Origin: Clostridium lentum | Lineage (GTDB): Bacteria; Bacillota; Clostridia; Clostridiales; Clostridiaceae | DNA length: 64,000 nt | Direction of reading: 5' to 3' | NCBI RefSeq assembly: GCF_014287815.1 | Contig: NZ_JACOOQ010000001.1 | Coordinates: forward strand, 124,001 to 188,000 | Shown: piece after piece, positions 53,695-63,231 of the stretch | Position numbering within the stretch: position 1 is the first letter of the stretch | Layout of the letters: each line of letters starts with the position of its first letter | The notes under the pieces: generated by a model | The model's database searches: none | Told to the model about the DNA's origin: nothing | The model's input: the letters and a program-made list of their open reading frames with translations, nothing else | Position numbers and translations under genes: made by a program

Positions 53695-54342
53695 ATGTTT
53701 GCAATAGCTAGAAAACCTAAATCAACTGAAGCAGAATCTTATAGAAGATTGAGAACTAATATAGAATATTCATCATTTGATGATAAATATAAAGTAATTG
53801 TTGTTACAAGCTCTTTTCCTGAGGAAGGGAAAAGTACAACAGCAGGGAATTTAGCTATTTCTATGTCTGATACTGAAAAAAAGGTTTTACTAATAGATTG
53901 TGATATAAGAAAACCTAGTTTACATAAAAAATTTAAAATATCTAATTCAAAAGGATTAACTGAGTTAATAAGGGGTAGATCATCTTTTGATGAAGTTTCT
54001 TATAAATATAATGAAAACTTAACAGTTATCACTTCAGGTTCTAAGGTTCCAAATCCATCTGAACTATTAGCAAGTGAAGTTATGAATATATTTTTACAGG
54101 AAGCTAGAGAAAATTTTGATTATGTAGTTATAGATACACCACCAGTACAATTGGTAACTGATGCACAAATTTTAGGCAGTAAAGCTGATGGAACATTATT
54201 AGTTGTGAAAGCAGAATCTACCAAGAAAAATCAAGTTGCTTCATCGGTGGGATTATTAAGAAAAGTAAATGCAACAGTAATGGGAACAGTATTAAATGCA
54301 GTTAAAAATACTGTAGAAAAGAAATATAACTATTATGAATAA
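53695..54342 (+). CDS. orphan CpsD-type bacterial tyrosine kinase
   Basis: A 215-residue BY-kinase cytoplasmic domain: Walker A TSSFPEEGKSTTAGNLA, Walker A' LLIDCDIRKPSLH, Walker B VVIDTPPVQLVTD, and a C-terminal tyrosine cluster (KKYNYYE) that would be autophosphorylated. ATG 53695 is preceded by GAGAGGTG; the GTG at 53686 overlaps it. It needs a membrane activator such as CpsC, but the nearest one (55493) is followed by its own kinase, of which this is a paralogue. It has its own terminator, so it is expressed separately. Confidence 0.88.
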   Translation: MFAIARKPKSTEAESYRRLRTNIEYSSFDDKYKVIVVTSSFPEEGKSTTAGNLAISMSDTEKKVLLIDCDIRKPSLHKKFKISNSKGLTELIRGRSSFDEVSYKYNENLTVITSGSKVPNPSELLASEVMNIFLQEARENFDYVVIDTPPVQLVTDAQILGSKADGTLLVVKAESTKKNQVASSVGLLRKVNATVMGTVLNAVKNTVEKKYNYYE

Positions 54343-54357
54343 AGATAAATGAATAAA

Positions 54358-54389
54358 GGTATCCTATGTATAAATATAGGGTATTTTTT
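54358..54389 (+). terminator. intrinsic terminator after orphan CpsD gene
   Basis: GGTATCCTAT and ATAGGGTATT (two G-T wobbles) form the stem, followed by five T. Confidence 0.7.
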
Positions 54390-54499
54390 CATTTAGGGTT
54401 ATTAAAATTACTAAGAATGTAATTATACAAAAAAATATAAAATATGATATATTATTTAAGAAGCTTATAATTTAATAATATGTTATATGGAGGAAGATT

Positions 54500-55255
54500 A
54501 TGGTAGATATGCATTCACATATTATTTACGGAATAGACGATGGGTCTAAGAGTAAGGAAATGACTTTAGAAATGTTAAAGTTATCTATTGAATGTGGAGT
54601 AAAAAAAATAGTGGCAACACCACATTATATGAAAGGAAGGTTTAATGTTGAATATAGTGAGGTAAAAGATAAAGTAAATGAATTACGACAAATGGTAAGT
54701 GAAGAAAAATTAGATATAGAAATATACTGTGGACAAGAGGTTTATTATAGGGAAAATATATTAGAGTATTATGAGGAAGGTGCTATTGGAACTATAAATG
54801 ATAGTAGATATATGTTAATTGAACTTCCAATGATGGAGTTTGATGTTAATAGTGTTATTGACAATTTATATGAGTTAACATTAAAGGGAATTATACCAAT
54901 TATTGCTCATCCAGAAAGGTATATACCATTTATTAAAAATCCTAGTTTAATTAATGATTTTATAAAAGAAGGATATTTATTTCAATTAAATACAGGAAGT
55001 GTAATTGGTGATTTTGGTAAGGATGTAAAAAGATTAGCATTAAACTATTTAGAAAATAATGTGTATTCTGTTGTTGGTTCAGATGCTCATTCTAATGTAA
55101 ATAGAAACACAGACATATCAGAAGCAATTTCAGGAGTTTTAAGAGACTATAAAGGTGAATTTGGTAAAAATGGACAATTAGTATTGGAAGATAAAGAAAT
55201 AGTAAGAAAATCATTATTTATAAAAGAAAGAAAAAAGTTGTTTGGAATATTTTAA
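54500..55255 (+). CDS. CpsB-type PHP tyrosine-protein phosphatase
   Basis: A 251-residue PHP-family enzyme that removes phosphate from the CpsD tyrosine cluster. Metal motifs: MHSHIIYGIDDGSK (HxH near the N-terminus), ATPHYMKGRF, IAHPERYIPF and GSDAHS. Length and motifs are those of CpsB/Wzb-like enzymes. ATG 54500 follows GGAGGA. It forms, with CpsC and CpsD downstream, the phosphoregulatory set that times capsule polymerisation. Confidence 0.9.
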   Translation: MVDMHSHIIYGIDDGSKSKEMTLEMLKLSIECGVKKIVATPHYMKGRFNVEYSEVKDKVNELRQMVSEEKLDIEIYCGQEVYYRENILEYYEEGAIGTINDSRYMLIELPMMEFDVNSVIDNLYELTLKGIIPIIAHPERYIPFIKNPSLINDFIKEGYLFQLNTGSVIGDFGKDVKRLALNYLENNVYSVVGSDAHSNVNRNTDISEAISGVLRDYKGEFGKNGQLVLEDKEIVRKSLFIKERKKLFGIF

Positions 55256-55492
55256 ATCTAAATTATTTAGTACAAATACATTAAATTGGTTTTAATAGAA
55301 ATAAAAAATACTTAAAAATAATAAAGAAATAATATAAAATATTATGTAAAGTGACAAATAAAAACATGCAAAATCACAGTGGATTTAATTTAATTTAATA
55401 ATAAATTGAAATTTGTGTAGTATTTTTATGCTTTAAAGTTATATAATAGAAAAAGTCATATAATATTTATAAAAAGGAAGTGTGAAAAGTAT

Positions 55493-56170
55493 ATGGAAGA
55501 ACAAGTAATTAGTATATCTGAAATAATAGATGCAGTAAAGAAAAGGTGGAAAATAATAGCCTTATGTACTTTAATAGCAACATTGGTATCAGGGATTTTT
55601 AACTTTTTTATAATAGCACCTACATATGAAGCAAGTACAAAAGTTTTTATAGGTAAAGAAGAAAGTAGTGTAGAAAATTATAACTATAATGATATAACAA
55701 TGTATCAAAAACTTTTAAAAACATATTCAGAGCTTATAAAAACTAAGGATTTAATTAATAGATCTATAACTAATAGTGAATATGAATTGGAGGTAGAAGA
55801 TGTATTAAATAATGTATCTGTTACAACAGTGGCTGATACACAAATGATACAAATAGCATATAAAAGTACAAGTCCCAATATAGCAAAAAATATGTTGGAG
55901 AATATAACAAATGAATTTATTACAACAGCACAAGAATTAGTACCTAATGGTAATGTGAGAGTTCTAGAAACTGTAGAATTACCAGAAGAACCAGTGGCAC
56001 CAAATAAAAAGATGAATATAGCTATAGCTTTCATTTTAGGAATGATGGTAGGCCTTGGTATAGTGTTTTTATTAGAATATTTAGATAATACTTATAAAAA
56101 TAAAGAACAATTAGAAAAAGATTTAGATATACCTGTACTTGGAGTTATTCCAATGTCTGATTTAGAATAG
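55493..56170 (+). CDS. CpsC-type chain-length determinant / kinase activator
   Basis: A 225-residue Wzz/CpsC protein: membrane helix 1 (about 22-42), extracellular domain with YEASTKVFIGKEESS, and a PNKKMNIAIAFILGM segment starting membrane helix 2 (about 170-195), then a cytoplasmic tail with LEYLDNTYKNKEQLEKDL that activates the CpsD kinase. It is followed by its kinase gene after 12 bases. It sets polymer length or export. Confidence 0.9.
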   Translation: MEEQVISISEIIDAVKKRWKIIALCTLIATLVSGIFNFFIIAPTYEASTKVFIGKEESSVENYNYNDITMYQKLLKTYSELIKTKDLINRSITNSEYELEVEDVLNNVSVTTVADTQMIQIAYKSTSPNIAKNMLENITNEFITTAQELVPNGNVRVLETVELPEEPVAPNKKMNIAIAFILGMMVGLGIVFLLEYLDNTYKNKEQLEKDLDIPVLGVIPMSDLE

Positions 56171-56182
56171 GGGGAAATATTA

Positions 56183-56830
56183 ATGTTTGTAATGGAAAAA
56201 GCACCAAAATCAATTGATGCTGAAGCTTACAGAAGTTTAAGAAGTAATATTGAATATTCTTCTTTTGATGATGAATATAGAGCAATTGTAGTAACAAGTT
56301 CAGTGCCAGGGGAAGGGAAATCAACGACCAGTGGGAATTTAGCTCTTTCTTTAGCACAAAGTGGTAATAAAGTTTTATTAGTAGATTGTGATATGAGAAA
56401 ACCTTCAATACATAAAAAATTTAAAATATCAAATATTTCTGGAACTGCGGAACTTTTATTAAGGAAGGAATCTTTTGAAGATGTTGCCAATTGTTATAAT
56501 GAAAATTTAACAATTATAACAGCAGGAAAAATTCCACCTAACCCTTCAGAAATGTTATCTTCTAGAGCTATGGCAGCTTTTATTAAAGAAATGAAAAATG
56601 AGTTTAAATATATCATTCTTGATACACCACCACTACAAGCAGTAACAGATGCACAAGTATTATCAACTAAATCAGATGGAGTGTTACTGGTTGTAAGAGC
56701 TGGAAGTACTAAAAGGGAAATGGTTTTAAATTCTGTGGATTTAATTAAAAAGGTACATGGAAAAATTATTGGTACTGTTTTAAATGGGGTAGAAAATAAG
56801 AAGAATAACTATTATTATTACGGGGAATAA
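56183..56830 (+). CDS. CpsD-type bacterial tyrosine kinase
   Basis: A 215-residue BY-kinase, paralogue of the one at 53695 (both start with KSxxAExYRxLRxNIEYSSF-like sequence). Walker A TSSVPGEGKSTTSGNLA, Walker A' LLVDCDMRKPSIH, Walker B IILDTPPLQAVTD and the C-terminal cluster YYYYGE for autophosphorylation. AGGGGGA precedes the ATG. It works with CpsC just upstream and CpsB to regulate polymerisation. Confidence 0.92.
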   Translation: MFVMEKAPKSIDAEAYRSLRSNIEYSSFDDEYRAIVVTSSVPGEGKSTTSGNLALSLAQSGNKVLLVDCDMRKPSIHKKFKISNISGTAELLLRKESFEDVANCYNENLTIITAGKIPPNPSEMLSSRAMAAFIKEMKNEFKYIILDTPPLQAVTDAQVLSTKSDGVLLVVRAGSTKREMVLNSVDLIKKVHGKIIGTVLNGVENKKNNYYYYGE

Positions 56831-56857
56831 CAATAAACATTTAAATGGAGGGGTTAA

Positions 56858-57493
56858 ATGAGTGAAGTAATCGAAAATGAAAGAAGTAATATATTATATG
56901 AAGTAATTAAAAGAATAATTGATATAGTAGCATCTTTTACAGGACTTATATTACTATCTCCACTTATTTTAATAGTTTCAATGTTAATCAAATTAGAATC
57001 TAAAGGTGAAGTGATTTTTAAGCAAAAAAGAGTAGGTTTAAATGGAAAAGAATTTTATATGTATAAATTTAGATCAATGGTAATTAATGCAGAAGAACTT
57101 AAAGAACAACTGGAAAGTCAAAATGAAATGTCAGGACCTATGTTTAAAATAAAGGATGATCCTAGAATAACAAAGGTAGGTAAGTTTATTAGAAAAACAT
57201 CTATAGATGAATTACCTCAGCTTATTAATGTTATTAAGGGCGATATGTCCTTAGTTGGGCCTAGGCCAAGTCTTCCAAAGGAAGTTGAAAAGTTTGAACA
57301 ATGGATGATGGAAAGGCTTGAAGTTAAACCAGGATTAACATGTATATGGCAAATAAGTGGAAGAAATAATATTGATTTTGAGGATTGGATGAAGCTTGAT
57401 ATTAAATATGTAAGGGAAAGAAGCTTTAAATTAGATATGAAGCTTATATTAAAAACTGTATTAGTGCTTTTGGGAGATAAAAATGCATCTTAG
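56858..57493 (+). CDS. undecaprenyl-phosphate sugar phosphotransferase (priming enzyme)
   Basis: A 211-residue monotopic PGT family enzyme that starts each repeat unit by placing a sugar-phosphate on undecaprenyl phosphate. One N-terminal reentrant helix (ASFTGLILLSPLILIVSML) precedes KQKRVGLNGKEFYMYKFRSM, the D-E catalytic pair in KTSIDELPQL, and GDMSLVGPRPSLP with PGLTCIWQISGR. The start ATG follows AGGGG. It is the only priming enzyme seen in the window, so it probably initiates the polymer made by both regions. Confidence 0.92.
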   Translation: MSEVIENERSNILYEVIKRIIDIVASFTGLILLSPLILIVSMLIKLESKGEVIFKQKRVGLNGKEFYMYKFRSMVINAEELKEQLESQNEMSGPMFKIKDDPRITKVGKFIRKTSIDELPQLINVIKGDMSLVGPRPSLPKEVEKFEQWMMERLEVKPGLTCIWQISGRNNIDFEDWMKLDIKYVRERSFKLDMKLILKTVLVLLGDKNAS

Positions 57494-57531
57494 TTTTTAT
57501 ATAAAATAGTATAAAAATGGGGGAATTGAAA

Positions 57532-58698
57532 ATGAAAATAGCAGTGGTTGGAACAGGTTATGTTGGATTGTCTAATGCAATTTTATTAGCTCAACATAAT
57601 GAAGTAGTAGCAGTTGATATAATTCAAGAAAAGGTAGATATGATTAATGATAAAGTATCACCTATAGTAGATAAAGAAATAGAAGATTATTTAAAAAATA
57701 AGAAGTTAAATTTAGTAGCAACAACAGATTCTTATAAAGCATATAAAGATGCTGAGTTTGTAATTATTTCAACACCAACAAATTATGATCCAGAAATGAA
57801 TTATTTTAATACAAGAAGTGTTGAAGCTGTAATTGCCAATGTACTTTCAATTAATCCAGAGGCAACAATGGTAATTAAATCTACAGTTCCTGTTGGATAT
57901 ACCAAGAAAATTAAGGAAATGTTTGAAACAGACAATATAATTTTCTCTCCAGAGTTTTTAAGGGAAGGAAAGGCTCTATACGATAATCTTCATCCTTCAA
58001 GAATTATTGTTGGTGAACAATCTGAAAGAGCTGAAAAGTTTGCTAATCTTTTAAAAGAAGGAGCTATTAAGGAAGATATTCCAGTATTATTTACAGATAG
58101 TACTGAAGCAGAAGCAGTTAAGCTTTTCTCTAATACATATTTAGCATTAAGAGTAGCTTATTTTAATGAGTTAGATACTTATGCAGAAATGAAAGGTTTA
58201 AATACTAAACAAATTATTGAAGGTGTTGGATTAGACCCAAGAATAGGAAGCCATTATAATAATCCTTCCTTTGGATATGGTGGGTATTGTTTACCTAAGG
58301 ATACTAAACAATTAAGAGCTAATTATGAAGATGTTCCAAATGAAATTATTGGAGCTATAGTTGAAGCTAATAGAACAAGAAAAGACTTTATTGCAGAACA
58401 AATAATTAAGAAAAATCCAAAGGTAGTTGGTATCTATAGATTAACTATGAAGACTGATTCAGATAATTTTAGAGCTTCATCAATTCAAGGAATAATGAAG
58501 AGAATTAAGGCTAAGGGAATTGAAGTTGTAGTTTATGAACCTGTTCTTAAGGAAGAAAGTTTCTTTAATTCTAAAGTTATTAGAAATTTAGAGGAATTTA
58601 AGACTATTAGTGATGTTATTGTTTCTAATAGATTAGCAGAAGAGTTATTTGATGTAGAAGAGAAAGTTTATACTAGGGATTTATTTGGTAGAGACTAA
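57532..58698 (+). CDS. UDP-glucose 6-dehydrogenase-like
   Basis: A 388-residue NAD-dependent dehydrogenase: [19 protein letters not shown], the catalytic Cys in [16 protein letters not shown], and [10 protein letters not shown], as in the shorter Ugd type of E. coli K-12 capsule loci. ATG 57532 follows GGGGGA; the in-frame ATG 57517 lies before it. It would supply UDP-glucuronic acid for the polysaccharide. It differs in length and sequence from the 440-residue paralogue at 28569. Confidence 0.9.
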   Translation: MKIAVVGTGYVGLSNAILLAQHNEVVAVDIIQEKVDMINDKVSPIVDKEIEDYLKNKKLNLVATTDSYKAYKDAEFVIISTPTNYDPEMNYFNTRSVEAVIANVLSINPEATMVIKSTVPVGYTKKIKEMFETDNIIFSPEFLREGKALYDNLHPSRIIVGEQSERAEKFANLLKEGAIKEDIPVLFTDSTEAEAVKLFSNTYLALRVAYFNELDTYAEMKGLNTKQIIEGVGLDPRIGSHYNNPSFGYGGYCLPKDTKQLRANYEDVPNEIIGAIVEANRTRKDFIAEQIIKKNPKVVGIYRLTMKTDSDNFRASSIQGIMKRIKAKGIEVVVYEPVLKEESFFNSKVIRNLEEFKTISDVIVSNRLAEELFDVEEKVYTRDLFGRD

Positions 58699-58722
58699 TA
58701 AATATTAAAGAGGGCAATAGGA

Positions 58723-59181
58723 ATGAAGAAAATTTGTTTTACTGCGTCAACTGGAGGACACTTTGAACAGTTAATGATGTTGAAGCCACTTATGGATAAG
58801 TATGATAGTTTTATTGTAACAGAAAAAACAGGATATTCGGTGATAAAAGACAATAGAAAAATTTATTACTTAAATCAAGTAAATAGACATGAGAAAACCT
58901 TCGTATTTAAGATGATAACTAATGCTTTTAAGAGTTTTAAAATATTTCTTAGAGAAAAACCAGATGTAATTATATCAACAGGTGCATTAGCAACAATACC
59001 TATATGTATATTTGCTAAGGTTTTAAAGAAAAAGATTATATTTATTGAATCTTTTGCAAAGGTAACTTCACCTACATTAACAGGTAAATTAATTTATAAA
59101 TTTGCTGATCAATTTTATGTTCAATGGGAGCAAATGAAGGAATATTATCCAGAGGCTATATATGAGGGGGGAATATATTGA
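58723..59181 (+). CDS. Alg14/CpsF-like glycosyltransferase membrane subunit
   Basis: A 152-residue protein: ICFTASTGGHFEQLMMLKPL at the N-terminus, a hydrophobic stretch (VIISTGALATIPICIF), and VLKKKIIFIESFAKVTSPTLTG. This is the Alg14/PssD/CpsF pattern, the acceptor-membrane half of a two-part GT-B enzyme. Its stop overlaps the start of the catalytic half at 59178. Confidence 0.88.
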   Translation: MKKICFTASTGGHFEQLMMLKPLMDKYDSFIVTEKTGYSVIKDNRKIYYLNQVNRHEKTFVFKMITNAFKSFKIFLREKPDVIISTGALATIPICIFAKVLKKKIIFIESFAKVTSPTLTGKLIYKFADQFYVQWEQMKEYYPEAIYEGGIY

Positions 59182-59657
59182 TTTTTGTAACTTTAGGATC
59201 TCAAAAATTTCAATTTAATAGATTATTAATTGAAATTGATAGATTAGTTGAAGAAGGAAAAATAACAGAAGAAGTATTTGCTCAAACAGGATATAGCGAT
59301 TATGAACCAAAAAATTATGAATATAAGAATTTCTTAGATAGAGATGAATTTAGCGATATTATGGGGAAGTGTGATAAGGTTATTACTCATGGTGGAACTG
59401 GAGCTATAATTGGTGCAGTTAAAAAAGAGAAGAAAGTTATAGCTGTATCTAGATTATCTAAATTTGGAGAACATGTTGATGATCATCAGTTACAGATTAT
59501 TGAACAGTTTGAAGAAATGAATTTTATTAAAGGTATAAAGAGAATAGATGAATTAGAAGGAGCATTAACTAAAATTGATAAACTTAAATTTAATTCATAT
59601 GTTTCCAATACTAAAAATATTTTGAAATATATTGAAGAATTTATAGATAAAGTATAG
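59178..59657 (+). CDS. Alg13/CpsG-like glycosyltransferase catalytic subunit
   Basis: A 159-residue protein of the GT28 C-terminal type: MIFVTLGSQKFQFNRLLIEI, ITHGGTGAIIGAV with the donor-binding Gly-rich turn, and EHVDDHQLQIIEQF. The start is TTG at 59178 with GGGGGG upstream, overlapping the previous stop in ATATTGA. It pairs with the Alg14-like partner to make one bipartite transferase, probably adding the second sugar to the lipid-linked unit. Confidence 0.88.
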   Translation: MIFVTLGSQKFQFNRLLIEIDRLVEEGKITEEVFAQTGYSDYEPKNYEYKNFLDRDEFSDIMGKCDKVITHGGTGAIIGAVKKEKKVIAVSRLSKFGEHVDDHQLQIIEQFEEMNFIKGIKRIDELEGALTKIDKLKFNSYVSNTKNILKYIEEFIDKV

Positions 59658-59679
59658 TAAATATCAAATTGGAGGATGT

Positions 59680-60567
59680 ATGAAGAATAAGAGAGTTAGA
59701 AGACTTGTTAAATTTGTGTGGAGAAGGATTACACCGATAATATATAATATTTCTCCAGTTTTTTCATCAAAAATATTATTTAGAATTTCAACAGGAAAAA
59801 AACTAAATTTGAAAGAACCGAAGACATTTAATGAAAAGCTTATGTGGCTTAAATTATATGATAATAACGAATTAGTAGTGAAGTGTGCAGATAAATATGA
59901 AGTTAGAAAGTATGTAGAAGATTTAGGATATAAAAACTTATTACCTAAATTATATGGTATTTATGAGCAAAGTGAAGATATAGAGTGGAGTAAGTTTCCT
60001 AAAAAATTTGCTATAAAATGTACGCATGGATGTGGATTTAATATAATCTGTGATGATAAGTCGAAATTAAATATAAATGAAGCAAATGAGAAGTTGAAAA
60101 AATGGTTAAAAACTAGATATGTATTTGAAGCATTAGAAAGTCAATACGATAAAATGATACCGAGAATAATATGTGAAGAATATATAGAAACAAAAGATGG
60201 AGTATTACCTAATGATTATAAGATTTATTGCTTTAATGGTAAACCTAAATTAACACTAGTATGTACGGAAAGAGCTAAAGAAGTAAAAATGAAGTTTATG
60301 GATTTGAAATGGAAAGAAATGAATATAGGAAATCCAGATTTCTTAAGTGATGAATATCCTAATAAACCAGAGTGTTATGATGAAATGTTAAAAATAGCTG
60401 AAAGATTATCCAAGCCATTTCCATTTGTAAGAGTGGATTTTTATGATTTAAATGGTAAACCAATTTTAGGTGAAATGACATTTACACCGGCTGGGTGTGC
60501 AGCAAGATATTATAATGAAAATGGTCTAAATATGTTAGGAAGTATGATTAAACTATCTGAGAAATAA
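59680..60567 (+). CDS. TupA-like ATP-grasp protein
   Basis: A 295-residue protein of the TupA-like ATP-grasp family (PF14305): FNEKLMWLKLYDNNELVVKC, YEVRKYVEDLGYKNLL, FAIKCTHGCGFNII, and a C-terminal FVRVDFYDLNGKPILGEMTF with the metal-binding residues. Family members in capsule and teichuronopeptide loci are thought to link amino acids or polyglutamate to sugar acids by ATP-dependent ligation. With a UDP-uronic acid source nearby, an amide-linked amino acid on the polymer is plausible. It fits with the QueC-like protein of the first region only as a hypothesis. Confidence 0.83.
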   Translation: MKNKRVRRLVKFVWRRITPIIYNISPVFSSKILFRISTGKKLNLKEPKTFNEKLMWLKLYDNNELVVKCADKYEVRKYVEDLGYKNLLPKLYGIYEQSEDIEWSKFPKKFAIKCTHGCGFNIICDDKSKLNINEANEKLKKWLKTRYVFEALESQYDKMIPRIICEEYIETKDGVLPNDYKIYCFNGKPKLTLVCTERAKEVKMKFMDLKWKEMNIGNPDFLSDEYPNKPECYDEMLKIAERLSKPFPFVRVDFYDLNGKPILGEMTFTPAGCAARYYNENGLNMLGSMIKLSEK

Positions 60568-60705
60568 ATATTATTTTAAGAATAAGAATTTAAAGTTAAT
60601 ATTTTGAAGGTAAATTGTATCAGTATATTTATAATAGTGGCGCATTATAATAAAGTATTTTTATAAATATGAACAGTATTAGATAATTATTATAAAAATA
60701 TTGAT

Positions 60706-60861
60706 ATGCTATCAGTAGTGAAGTTGCTATCAGGAGATTTTGAATTCATCAGGGTTGTTGATTTAGATTGTTCAAATGGAAAAGTATATTTTGAAGAAGT
60801 AAGAGTTATATCTAATAATGATCGTATATTATGTGAACTTGATGAAAAAATTTATAAGTAG
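60706..60861 (+). CDS. 51-codon reading frame, likely remnant
   Basis: In the 366-base gap between the ATP-grasp and GT4 genes, an open frame encodes MLSVVKLLSGDFEFIRVVDL, then an acidic tail. No clear ribosome-binding site lies upstream, and the frame continues about 12 codons upstream of the ATG to a stop, so it looks like the tail of a decayed gene. No family recognised. The rest of the gap is non-coding. Confidence 0.3.
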   Translation: MLSVVKLLSGDFEFIRVVDLDCSNGKVYFEEVRVISNNDRILCELDEKIYK

Positions 60862-60933
60862 CTAAAATGATGAATTATATAAATATAATAAGAATACTTT
60901 TTAGTATTAGAATATAAGATGAGGACTAAATAT

Positions 60934-62013
60934 ATGAATAATAAATTGATTAAAGTATTAGAAATAGGACCTAGTGTAACTAGATCTAAAGGAGGAATGG
61001 CAACTGTTATTGATGGAATATATAAAGATAAGGTAAGCTTTCAAGGATATAAAATTGATTTATTTGATTCATTTATTGATGGAAATAAATTGAAGAGATT
61101 AATGTTTTGTATATATGCTTATATAAAATTTCATTTATTATATAAGCAATACGATATTTTTCATATTCATATGGCTTCATATGGGAGTACTTTTCGTAAG
61201 ATTAAGTACATAAAATTTTTAAAAAGAAATAATAAAAAAGTAATAGTTCATGTGCATGGTGCAGCATATATGGAGTTTTACAGAGCGTTAAATGATAAAA
61301 GAAAAAAAATGATAACTGACACAATTAATGAAGCTGATTTGGTGATTGCATTATCAGAAACATGGAAATGTTTTTTTGAAAATGAGATAAAATTTAAAAA
61401 TGTTGTAGTATTAAATAATGCTGTAGATACCAAAGAATTTAAAAACATAAATATTAATAGGAATCAAAAAGTAAATAAATTGCTGTTTTTGGGGAGATTA
61501 GGGAAAAGGAAAGGTACATATGATTTAATTTATGCGATTAAAGCATTAAAAGATATGGGAGTACTAGTTAAGTGTATTTTTGCTGGAGATGGTGAAATTG
61601 AAAAAGCTAAAATGTTGGCTGAAGAATTAGGAGTATTGAATCAACTAGAATTTACAGGATGGATTGATACAAAGAAAAAAATGAAATTGTTAAAAAGCAT
61701 AGAAGTCATAGTGTTACCATCTTATAATGAAGGATTACCAATGACTATTTTAGAAGGAATGGCAAGTGGAAAAATTATAATTAGTACTACGGTTGGAGCA
61801 ATACCTGAAGTCATTATAGAAGAGGAAAATGGTTTTTTAATAGAACCGGGAGATATTACAAAACTTGCAGAAGTAATAAAATATGTTTATGAAAATGAAG
61901 AGATTTTAGAGAAAATATCTAAAAATAATATTGCTAAAATAGATAAATATTTTAATATAAAAAAAATAAATAGAAAATTAGAGAAGCATTTTTATAATAT
62001 ATATACTAGATAA
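60934..62013 (+). CDS. GT4-family glycosyltransferase
   Basis: A 359-residue GT-B enzyme with VLEIGPSVTRSKGGMATVID at the N-terminus (Gly loop), IVHVHGAAYMEFYRALND, FLGRLGKRKGTYDLIYAI and the EX7E motif EGLPMTILEGM. ATG 60934 follows GAGGA; ATG 60919 lies in front of that site. A GT4 of the second locus, separate from the first-locus set. Substrate unknown. Confidence 0.87.
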   Translation: MNNKLIKVLEIGPSVTRSKGGMATVIDGIYKDKVSFQGYKIDLFDSFIDGNKLKRLMFCIYAYIKFHLLYKQYDIFHIHMASYGSTFRKIKYIKFLKRNNKKVIVHVHGAAYMEFYRALNDKRKKMITDTINEADLVIALSETWKCFFENEIKFKNVVVLNNAVDTKEFKNININRNQKVNKLLFLGRLGKRKGTYDLIYAIKALKDMGVLVKCIFAGDGEIEKAKMLAEELGVLNQLEFTGWIDTKKKMKLLKSIEVIVLPSYNEGLPMTILEGMASGKIIISTTVGAIPEVIIEEENGFLIEPGDITKLAEVIKYVYENEEILEKISKNNIAKIDKYFNIKKINRKLEKHFYNIYTR

Positions 62014-62023
62014 AGGTGGTATA

Positions 62024-63199
62024 ATGAACAAATCATGTTACAGATTATTAGTATATCTAATAATTATAAATTCATTTATTTCAATTACAAATAAATTTTA
62101 TCCGGGTTTTTTGCAAATAGGGAAAATTTTGGGTGGATTATTATTAATAAATATTGCAATAATTTTTAAAGAAACTTTAAAAATAAAAGATATATTTTTT
62201 TGTATATTTTTGGGGATATTTTCAGGGTTAGCTATTTTACACTCAGTAGAGCATTCTATTACAATTGAACATTTAATGTTTTTTATATCAACTACATCAC
62301 TTATATGGAAATTGTGTGAAAGCAATGTACGTATTAATTTGAAGCAAGTTTTATCTAATAAAATTAAACTATTAAATAGATATGTATTTTTTATAGTAGG
62401 TTTGTTGTTAATTGGGTTAATTATGCCAAGTTGTTATAAGTATATTAATGGTGACAATCTATACTATGGATTTGCAGAAAGTGGTCATAAATTAGCAGGA
62501 AATATTTGCTTTGTTACAGCATTAACTATATTTATATATCAAAAAAGAAAATTTCAACTATACCAGGTATGTATTCTTGGAATATTATTTATGATACTTT
62601 TAATGACAGGTTCAAGAACTTATTGTATACCAGAAATAATCTTATTATTTGTATATTATAAATTTAACATTGGGAAATTAAGAACAAAATGGATAATTAC
62701 ACCTATTATTTTGGTGGCAACTGTGTATTTAATTATTAATTCAAATGTTCTAGAAAGGTTTATATCTATGGGGAATAATACTTATGTGTCCAGTAATTTC
62801 TGGGAAGCTGTATCCAGTGGTAGATTAATTTGGTGGAAAATTGATATACAAGAATTCGCAAAGTTAAGCATAATAGAACAGCTTTTAGGAAAGGGATTTG
62901 CATTTGTTTATCAGATAAATGAACAGTTTTATGGATTAAAAATTGGTGCTCATAATGATTTTTTAAATATATTATTATCTGTAGGCTGGATAGGACTTAT
63001 AGGATATATACTGATTATTTTAAATTTATTTTTCAAATTTGGAAGGCAATTATTTTTTAAAAATGATAAGAGTATAATAATGAAGTTAAGTTTAATAGCT
63101 GTATATATATTATGGAATGCAAATATTAATGGATTTTATGGAGCACAACAGTATTTATTTAGCTTTATAATATTAATATTAATTTTTGATAAGAATTAA
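62024..63199 (+). CDS. Wzy-type polysaccharide polymerase / O-antigen ligase-like protein
   Basis: A 391-residue polytopic protein with about eleven membrane segments. A large extracellular loop near residues 225-305 contains SGRLIWWKIDIQEFA. The motif GAHNDFLNILLSVGWIGLIG (residues about 308-327) matches the conserved His of O-antigen ligase/Wzy proteins, and GSRTY lies near residue 194. AAAGGTGG precedes the ATG. It would join repeat units outside the membrane. Confidence 0.82.
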   Translation: MNKSCYRLLVYLIIINSFISITNKFYPGFLQIGKILGGLLLINIAIIFKETLKIKDIFFCIFLGIFSGLAILHSVEHSITIEHLMFFISTTSLIWKLCESNVRINLKQVLSNKIKLLNRYVFFIVGLLLIGLIMPSCYKYINGDNLYYGFAESGHKLAGNICFVTALTIFIYQKRKFQLYQVCILGILFMILLMTGSRTYCIPEIILLFVYYKFNIGKLRTKWIITPIILVATVYLIINSNVLERFISMGNNTYVSSNFWEAVSSGRLIWWKIDIQEFAKLSIIEQLLGKGFAFVYQINEQFYGLKIGAHNDFLNILLSVGWIGLIGYILIILNLFFKFGRQLFFKNDKSIIMKLSLIAVYILWNANINGFYGAQQYLFSFIILILIFDKN

Positions 63200-63231
63200 G
63201 GAAGTAAAGACTATTAGTTAGGAGTGGATTT

